From positions 1 through 11,739 of the forward strand of contig JAGAAE010000188.1 of the NCBI GenBank assembly GCA_017615405.1: DNA of 11,739 nucleotides. The letters run 5' to 3'. Shown here piece after piece: positions 7,536 through 11,739 of the stretch. The position numbers and the translations under genes were made by a program. Origin of the DNA: Clostridia bacterium. GTDB lineage: Bacteria > Bacillota > Clostridia > Oscillospirales > Acutalibacteraceae. The notes beneath the pieces were generated by a model, which searched no databases, was not told the origin of the DNA, and worked only from the letters and a program-made list of their open reading frames with translations. Each line of letters starts with the position of its first letter. Positions within the stretch are counted from its first letter, which is position 1.

Positions 7536-8492
7536 TTATTGAAATATGATGTCTCCGGTGCTCGTTTTGACTTTGCATTTTCCGCCTTCGGTTGTTTTCG
7601 GAACGCTGACTCTGCCGATCGAGGTATCGGTCAAATATACCTTTTTGCTTAACAGAGAGCCGGTTATATCACCTGTACTCGTTGTTAAATCGAGTGATTT
7701 TGCGTCGCATTTATTGAGTGTTATACCGCCCGTGCTGCGCTTTATGTAAATATTTCCGGTTGCGATAAAGTTCTTCAAATATACGTTTCCGGTGCTTCCG
7801 GTCGAGTTCAGTTTCCGGCAGCTTATATTCTTTAAATCGGCGTTACCCGTGCTTACGTCTAATGATATTTCACCTTCGCAGGCGATACCCGAAACGCGCA
7901 CGGTTCCGGTCGAGACCGAAAGATCGAGTTTTTCAGCGGAAATGCTTTTTATTGTTATATCTCCGGTGCTTAACTTTACCTTTATGGGTCCGCTTACGAA
8001 AGACGAACAGTCAAGATCGCCCGTCGAGCCTTTAATATCAATGCTTTTAAAAGAATAATCTTTCGGAACGGACATATCTCCGGTGCTGTTTTTGATTGCA
8101 AGATCACCGTATTCTCCCGCCGGGAGGTATACGGTTATTTTTGTGTTGCCTAAGAAAAGTCCTATGTATTCATACCATTCTCTGTCATCTTTTACGCCTA
8201 TGCGTAGTTTTCCGTTGTCAAGTGTGACCGAATGATTTATTTTTTCGGGTTCAATACATTCGACCCGAGCGTTCTCCCCGTCGCAGGGAATAAAGGTTAT
8301 ATCCTCCGTATCGGCGGATATCGTGATATCGGTCACTTCACCCGTAATATCATATGTTGTGCTCTTATATTCGGTGGTGCTGAGTTTTGTAAAATCCCAT
8401 TTGTATATCGACATTACAACAATCATCATTATAACGCCGACGGCGGTAAGGCAGGACGCCGTAATAAGCCATATCAAGGTTGATTTTTTCAT
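7536..8492 (-). CDS. Membrane-anchored DUF4097-type beta-repeat protein
   Basis: 318 residues: a short basic N-terminus, one transmembrane helix at about 7-29, then an outward-facing beta-rich domain. From residue 136 the motif S-T-G recurs at 136, 156, 175, 194, 214, 233, 253, 272 and 311, with a degenerate S-I-G at 291. The spacing is always 19-20, as expected for rungs of a right-handed beta-solenoid. This is the pattern of the DUF4097 ('putative adhesin') family. From memory, relatives include the C-terminal region of enterococcal LiaX, linked to envelope stress and daptomycin response; the same role here is inference. The start ATG overlaps the stop of the DUF1700 gene by 4 bases (ATGA), with AGGGGG 7 bases upstream. 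No terminator follows before the SLH gene. The number of rungs and the anchor are clear; the function is not. Confidence 0.88.
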   Translation of the reverse strand: MKKSTLIWLITASCLTAVGVIMMIVVMSIYKWDFTKLSTTEYKSTTYDITGEVTDITISADTEDITFIPCDGENARVECIEPEKINHSVTLDNGKLRIGVKDDREWYEYIGLFLGNTKITVYLPAGEYGDLAIKNSTGDMSVPKDYSFKSIDIKGSTGDLDCSSFVSGPIKVKLSTGDITIKSISAEKLDLSVSTGTVRVSGIACEGEISLDVSTGNADLKNISCRKLNSTGSTGNVYLKNFIATGNIYIKRSTGGITLNKCDAKSLDLTTSTGDITGSLLSKKVYLTDTSIGRVSVPKTTEGGKCKVKTSTGDIIFQ

Positions 8493-9094
8493 TGTTTCGT
8501 CCCCCTATTCTTCAAAAACAGGTTTTTGATACTGCGGACAGTCTTCTTAGTAAGACAAAGGATACCTTTCACCGCGGCGCGGCAACCGAAAAATGTGAAG
8601 ATCGAGAGCCCCGCGAGGAACAGACCGGCGCCGACGGTAGCAATGCCCGCAAGTGAATGACCGGTCGCGATAAAGAAAATTCCGGCAAAAATCGATGCCG
8701 CCGATGAGGCGACGATCGATACGAAAACCGCCCACAGCAAAACGATTATTGCCCAGATAGATATATAGACGAATAAAATGACCGCAAAAGCCGAAATGAT
8801 AAGGGGAAGCCAGACGGGGCTGCCGAGAACGATAAGAACGATCTCCCACGTTTTAAGGCGACGCTTCGGCTTTATCCTTTCTTTAACGATCTTTGAGAGC
8901 GGGTATTCTTCGAGTATACGGGAAGAAACTTCATCGGGTGTCCCGATTTTCTGTATCGCCTGCTCCTCGGTGTTTCCCTCCTCAATAAGATCGTCGATCA
9001 TTTCGCCGTAAAATGAAAGACGCTCGGCAAGATCTTCTTTGGGAAGTCCCGAGTGCTTTTCTTTCAGTCCGTCAAGAAACAACTGTTTTGTCAT
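8489..9094 (-). CDS. DUF1700 (HAAS-domain) multi-pass membrane protein
   Basis: 201 residues from M-T-K-Q-L-F-L-D-G-L. Residues 1-65 form the cytoplasmic helical HAAS domain, with the family's L-P-K-E-D-L-x-E-R-L-x-F-Y-x-E-M-I-D-D and E-E-x-A-I-x-K-I-G-x-P motifs. Residues about 84-172 form three or four transmembrane helices, and the tail is basic. A second ATG lies one codon upstream at 9097, forming ATGATG; GGAGG at 9106-9102 lies 7 bases from ATG 9094 and 4 from ATG 9097, so 9094 is preferred, but 9097 (202 residues) is possible. A further in-frame ATG at 9145 would overlap padR deeply and is rejected. DUF1700 genes commonly sit beside PadR regulators in Firmicutes. A membrane partner or sensor role within this three-gene unit is inferred from that context. 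Confidence 0.88.
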   Translation of the reverse strand: MTKQLFLDGLKEKHSGLPKEDLAERLSFYGEMIDDLIEEGNTEEQAIQKIGTPDEVSSRILEEYPLSKIVKERIKPKRRLKTWEIVLIVLGSPVWLPLIISAFAVILFVYISIWAIIVLLWAVFVSIVASSAASIFAGIFFIATGHSLAGIATVGAGLFLAGLSIFTFFGCRAAVKGILCLTKKTVRSIKNLFLKNRGTKQ

Positions 9095-9405
9095 CATTTG
9101 TCCTCCTTGGTCACAAAACGGTAGATCGACATTATTTCCTGCCAATCCGTTTTGAATGTGTTAATGCGCTCAAGACCGCCTTCGGTAATATGATAGTATT
9201 TTCGCAGTCTGCCGTTATGTTCCGCGGTCTTGACGGTCAACATACCGGCGGTTTCAAGCCTTTTCAGTATCGTATATAGGGTGGATTCGGAAAGCTCGAC
9301 GTAGGGTTTAACGTCCTTTATGATCTTATAGCCGTAGGAATCGCTGTCCTTTATCGCCGCCAAAACGCATACGTCGAGAAGTCCGCGCTTTAATTGAATA
9401 TCCAT
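9094..9405 (-). CDS. PadR-family transcriptional regulator
   Basis: 103 residues, the size of small (subfamily 1) PadR regulators. The winged-helix DNA-binding domain spans about 10-80: L-L-D-V-C-V-L-A-A-I, S-Y-G-Y-K-I-I, the recognition-helix segment L-S-E-S-T-L-Y-T-I-L-K-R-L-E, and the wing G-R-L-R-K-Y-Y-H-I-T-E-G-G, followed by a short C-terminal dimer helix. The start ATG 9405 has GGGAGGT 5 bases upstream. A longer open frame reaching 9480 would place the start inside the promoter and terminator and is rejected. The stop TGA overlaps the two possible start codons of the DUF1700 gene (ATGATG), so the genes are translationally coupled. As first gene of the unit it probably represses its own promoter, as PadR proteins often do; the inducer is unknown. 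Confidence 0.92.
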   Translation of the reverse strand: MDIQLKRGLLDVCVLAAIKDSDSYGYKIIKDVKPYVELSESTLYTILKRLETAGMLTVKTAEHNGRLRKYYHITEGGLERINTFKTDWQEIMSIYRFVTKEDK

Positions 9406-9424
9406 ACCATACCTCCCATCACAT

Positions 9425-9447
9425 AATACATCATAACACGAAGTATT
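9425..9447. promoter_or_regulatory. Candidate PadR operator over the -10 box
   Basis: AATAC (9425-9429) and GTATT (9443-9447) form a 5-base inverted repeat with 13 bases between, spanning the -10 box and part of the spacer of the padR promoter. PadR regulators bind AT-rich dyads of this general kind, often at their own promoter. The arms are short and could be chance. Confidence 0.35.
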
Positions 9448-9458
9448 CAATTTGTCAA
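9430..9458 (-). promoter_or_regulatory. Near-consensus sigma-A promoter of the padR-DUF1700-DUF4097 unit
   Basis: On the minus strand, a perfect TTGACA (9458-9453) and TATGAT (9435-9430) are separated by 17 bases, with an extended -10 TG just before. Transcription would start near 9423, about 18 bases before the padR start codon. Such a strong promoter implies that the unit is held down by a repressor, most simply PadR itself. Confidence 0.85.
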
Positions 9459-9459
9459 T

Positions 9460-9493
9460 AAAATAATCGGCAGACCGCAAAACAGTCTGCCGA
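9460..9493 (-). terminator. Rho-independent terminator of the lipoprotein pair
   Basis: GTCTGCCGA and TCGGCAGAC (9485-9493 and 9467-9475) form a perfect 9-base stem with a 9-base loop. On the minus strand it is followed by TTATTTTATTG. It lies 21 bases after the stop of the 9515-10078 gene. Its U-rich tract runs straight into the -35 box of the padR promoter. Confidence 0.82.
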
Positions 9494-9514
9494 AAAAGGT
9501 GATTTATTCGGTTG

Positions 9515-10078
9515 TTAAGGGGTTATCATTTCAACGATCGCCTGAAGATCGAATCCGTCGAGACTTTTCGCCGAAACACTTAACGTATAAGACATACCGT
9601 TATGGGGATCACTCCAGATACAAAGGTCTACGCATTCGTCTTTTCCGTTATACCTGAACGCTTCTCCTGAAAGTTTGTTGCCGTTTTTATCGGTGAATTC
9701 AAACGGATCCTCAACGCTCCATACGTAATATAGTCCCGAAAAATTCGCGTTACCCGAATTTGATTTCTTTTCGCGGGCTGTAAAGCTTTTGCCGTCAAGA
9801 TCAAAGTTGAACTCCAAAAGCCGGGGTGCGTTTTTTTCGGAACTTTCGGCGGAGTCGATAACCGACCATTTTACATTTTTCGCGCCGCTTGGCACCCTGA
9901 AAAGCGAAGAATAGATCTTTTTCGCCTGTCCTTCGGTGATCTCGGTTACGGGATTTGTTATTTGCGATTTGTTTCCGGAATTTTCACCCTTATTTGAAGA
10001 GGACGAGTCGCCGTTTTTTCCGCAAGCCGTAAGCAAAGCTACGACCCCGATAATTATAATGAGTGTCTTGAATTTCAT
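9515..10078 (-). CDS. Predicted lipoprotein of unknown function (187 residues)
   Basis: Not assigned to a family. The N-terminus has a lipoprotein signal peptide: M-K-F-K, a hydrophobic core, then the lipobox L-L-T-A-C with lipidated C19. A Ser/Asn/Gly-rich linker runs from about 21 to 45. The remaining 140 residues look like a compact alpha/beta domain, with a V-K-W-S-V strand, L-L-E-F-N-F-D-L-D-G, Y-Y-V-W-S-V-E-D-P, a close cysteine pair C149 and C153, and the ending L-D-G-F-D-L-Q-A-I-V-E-M-I. That ending faintly recalls DUF4367-type domains of Firmicute lipoproteins, but this is a weak match from memory. GAGGTGA precedes the start. It lies 30 bases after another lipoprotein gene and ends at a good terminator, so the two probably share a transcript. 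Export and lipidation are well supported; function is unknown. Confidence 0.82.
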   Translation of the reverse strand: MKFKTLIIIIGVVALLTACGKNGDSSSSNKGENSGNKSQITNPVTEITEGQAKKIYSSLFRVPSGAKNVKWSVIDSAESSEKNAPRLLEFNFDLDGKSFTAREKKSNSGNANFSGLYYVWSVEDPFEFTDKNGNKLSGEAFRYNGKDECVDLCIWSDPHNGMSYTLSVSAKSLDGFDLQAIVEMITP

Positions 10079-10108
10079 AATATCACCTCAAATTATTTTT
10101 TTGATAAT

Positions 10109-10741
10109 TCAACGTTTGCAAGCGTCGCCGAGCGAGTAGAATTTGACCGATTTTACCTTTAATTCGAGAATATCGATCGAATCGTCAAAGTCTTCATAAT
10201 CTTTTTTGTCGACGTGACCGTCGAAGACGACGAGGTAACAGAACGGGTCTTTGTTCATTCGGAATTTCATCGTTTCGAGGTCGTAACCGTTGCTGTACCA
10301 GTCGTGATCGAGAAGATACTGCCCGGTCTTGCCGACAAGCTTATCGAGTTCCTTTTGACTTAGTATCTGCTTGCTTAAATTCTCGAATTTATCGATTTTT
10401 AATGGGGCGATGATCCCGGCGACGTTATCCCAATAGTCTTCATCGTCAAAATCAAGATCATCGATCGCCCTTTTCGCATCATCCGTAATGGTCGCGATCG
10501 CGCGATAGTACGTTCCATTGTGTTTGAATGCGTATATATATGCGTCTTCAAGGGTCGCCGTCTGTTTTTCATCATCCTCGACGTCAAGCGCGAAGATCTC
10601 GCCCATGGTTTTATATTTTTTTGTTACCGACGACGGGGAAGATTTTTTCGACTTTGTGTCCGTGTTTGATGAATTCCCGCATGCCGCAAGGGAAAATATA
10701 AAACAGAAAGACAGGATGAAGGATAAGATTTTTCTTTTCAT
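10109..10741 (-). CDS. Predicted acidic lipoprotein of unknown function (210 residues)
   Basis: Not recognised. The start at 10741 begins M-K-R-K, followed by a hydrophobic stretch and the lipobox S-L-A-A-C with lipidated C21. A Ser/Lys/Thr linker follows to about 44. The open frame extends 40 codons further upstream, towards the end of guaA, but that extension would put the signal peptide inside the protein, so it is rejected. The mature part is rich in Asp and Glu, with dense acidic runs at about 94-106 and 178-190. It shows Y-I-Y-A-F-K-H-N-G-T-Y-Y-R-A-I-A-T-I near 68-85 and an L-E-L-K-V-K-S-V-K-F-Y-S strand near the end. The ribosome site is modest (AAGGGA). It is upstream gene of the lipoprotein pair. 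The acidic runs could bind cations, but nothing in the sequence proves it. Confidence 0.8.
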   Translation of the reverse strand: MKRKILSFILSFCFIFSLAACGNSSNTDTKSKKSSPSSVTKKYKTMGEIFALDVEDDEKQTATLEDAYIYAFKHNGTYYRAIATITDDAKRAIDDLDFDDEDYWDNVAGIIAPLKIDKFENLSKQILSQKELDKLVGKTGQYLLDHDWYSNGYDLETMKFRMNKDPFCYLVVFDGHVDKKDYEDFDDSIDILELKVKSVKFYSLGDACKR

Positions 10742-10768
10742 TTCGGTTCCCTTTTCAAAATGACAACT

Positions 10769-10805
10769 CATAACTCGCCAAAAGGCAATCATAACTGCAA
10801 AAGGC
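10769..10805. repeat. Imperfect tandem direct repeat between guaA and the lipoprotein gene
   Basis: CATAACTCGCCAAAAGGC (10769-10786) and CATAACTGCAAAAGGC (10790-10805) are near copies separated by 3 bases. The second copy forms part of the hairpin just after guaA. On the minus strand the region offers TATGAT (10793-10788) as a possible -10 box for the lipoprotein pair, without a convincing -35 box. Confidence 0.5.
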
Positions 10806-10816
10806 TCTGCCTTTTG
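10798..10816 (-). terminator. Hairpin one base after the guaA stop, weak terminator candidate
   Basis: CAAAAGGC (10798-10805) pairs with GCCTTTTG (10809-10816) around a 3-base loop, starting 1 base after the guaA stop codon on the minus strand. No good U run follows, only CAGTTATGATTGCC, so termination may be partial and some guaA transcripts could continue into the lipoprotein genes. Confidence 0.4.
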
Positions 10817-10817
10817 T

Positions 10818-11739
10818 CTACTCCCACTCGATGGTCGAAATCGGCTTTGGAGAGAGATCAAAAAGGACTCGATTAACGCCCTTGACCTCGGCTAAAATGC
10901 GGTCGACTATCTTGTGAAGCAGGGGATAGGGGATCTCCTCTATCGTGGCGCTTGTGGCGTCAACACTGTTGACAGCGCGGATAATTACCGGCCAGTCCCA
11001 AAGGCGCTCATCGTTTTTGATGCCGGTCGATTTATAATCGGGAACAACGGTGAAATACTGCCAGACCTTTCCGCTAAGTCCTGCGTTTGCAAACTCTTCA
11101 CGCAAAATAGCGTCGGACTCTCTGACGGCTTCAAGACGGTCTCTTGTTATCGCGCCGGTGCAGCGAACGCCGAGTCCGGGACCGGGGAAGGGCTGACGGT
11201 AAACCATATTGTCGGGAAGTCCGAGCTCTTTTCCGACGACGCGGACCTCATCCTTATATAAAAGTTTTACCGGCTCAACAAGCTCGAATTTAAGATCCTC
11301 GGGAAGACCGCCGACGTTGTGATGCGCTTTAACGCCCTTGCTTTCGAGAATATCGGGGTATATGGTGCCCTGAGCCAGGAACTCGATACCTTCAAGCTTT
11401 CTTGCCTCTTCTTCAAAGACCCTTATAAACTCGGCGCCGATTATCTTGCGCTTCTCTTCGGGGTCGCTGACGTTTGCGAGTTTATCAAGGAAACGGTCGA
11501 CGGCATCAACGTAGATAAGATTTGCCTTCATCTGATTTCTGAAAACCTCGATGACCTGCTCCGGCTCGCCTTTTCTTAAAAGTCCGTGGTTGACGTGAAC
11601 ACAGGTAAGCTGAGTTCCGACCGCCTTGATAAGAAGAGCCGCGACGACCGACGAATCAACGCCGCCCGAGAGGGCAAGCAAAACCTTTTTGTCGCCGATC
11701 TGCTTTCTTAATAGGGCGACCTGCTCGTCGATAAACGCC
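10818..11739 (-). CDS. guaA: GMP synthase (glutamine-hydrolysing), ATP-pyrophosphatase and dimerization domains; 5' end outside window
   Basis: About 307 C-terminal residues of GuaA, which converts XMP, ATP and glutamine to GMP in the last step of guanine nucleotide synthesis. The frame stays open to the window edge, with F-I-D-E-Q-V-A-L-L before V-L-L-A-L-S-G-G-V-D-S-S, the ATP-PPase P-loop. This is the linker that follows the glutamine amidotransferase domain in bacterial GuaA, so the gene should continue beyond 11739. A TTG start at 11681 would cut the P-loop strand and is rejected. Further motifs are H-H-N-V-G-G-L-P, V-E-P-V-K-L-L-Y-K-D-E-V-R, Q-P-F-P-G-P-G-L-G-V-R-C, and the C-terminal V-N-R-V-L-F-D-L and T-I-E-W-E. 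The dimerization-domain segment K-N-D-E-R-L-W-D-W-P-V differs from the proteobacterial form but fits a variant I associate with Clostridia. Not obviously linked to its neighbours. Confidence 0.96.
   Translation of the reverse strand, partial: AFIDEQVALLRKQIGDKKVLLALSGGVDSSVVAALLIKAVGTQLTCVHVNHGLLRKGEPEQVIEVFRNQMKANLIYVDAVDRFLDKLANVSDPEEKRKIIGAEFIRVFEEEARKLEGIEFLAQGTIYPDILESKGVKAHHNVGGLPEDLKFELVEPVKLLYKDEVRVVGKELGLPDNMVYRQPFPGPGLGVRCTGAITRDRLEAVRESDAILREEFANAGLSGKVWQYFTVVPDYKSTGIKNDERLWDWPVIIRAVNSVDATSATIEEIPYPLLHKIVDRILAEVKGVNRVLFDLSPKPISTIEWE

Noticed and set aside
9406..9480. Longer N-terminus for the PadR protein
   Set aside because: It would place coding sequence over a near-consensus promoter and the preceding terminator. 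ATG 9405 has a strong ribosome site and gives the normal PadR length.

Overview
The window looks like chromosomal DNA of an anaerobic gut-type Firmicute of class Clostridia, probably Oscillospirales or a relative. The grounds are moderate GC, strong GGAGG-type ribosome sites, a PadR/DUF1700/DUF4097 envelope module, a BspA-like leucine-rich-repeat protein with a three-SLH anchor, and palindromic intergenic repeats of a kind I remember from gut Clostridia. This is inference from gene style; no rRNA or other marker settles it.

Positions 1-2976 (+ strand) hold a compact sulfur operon: the 3' end of an O-acetylhomoserine sulfhydrylase gene (metY), cysteine synthase cysK, a NifS/IscS cysteine desulfurase and a NifU/IscU scaffold. 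Gaps are 35, 8 and 14 bases. The layout leads from sulfide capture into cysteine and homocysteine to sulfur release from cysteine and Fe-S cluster assembly.

Positions 2977-3353 form a non-coding zone where the sulfur operon converges on a minus-strand gene. It holds two separate folded repeat elements (about 3031-3102 and 3136-3256) and a strong terminator (3295-3326) for the minus-strand gene.

Positions 3354-9405 (- strand) are an envelope region. Reading along the minus strand, a PadR-family repressor gene is followed by a DUF1700 (HAAS) membrane protein and a membrane-anchored DUF4097 protein with ten nearly evenly spaced STG rungs. The three reading frames overlap by a few bases at both junctions and start from a near-consensus extended -10 promoter. 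Next comes a separate gene for a 1372-residue secreted protein: signal peptide, tandem degenerate beta-rich modules, BspA-type leucine-rich repeats, a double-CxxC motif and three SLH domains. It has its own good promoter, but no terminator separates it from the DUF4097 gene.

Positions 9460-10741 (- strand) hold two adjacent genes for unrecognised lipoproteins and a terminator whose U-rich tract abuts the -35 box of the padR promoter. Positions 10818-11739 (- strand) are the 3' part of GMP synthase guaA, cut by the window edge.

No CRISPR array, insertion sequence, phage gene, tRNA or rRNA was seen. The most interesting items are the PadR-HAAS-DUF4097 module with its regular STG solenoid and neighbouring SLH protein, the modular architecture of that SLH protein, and the paired palindromic elements at the convergent junction.
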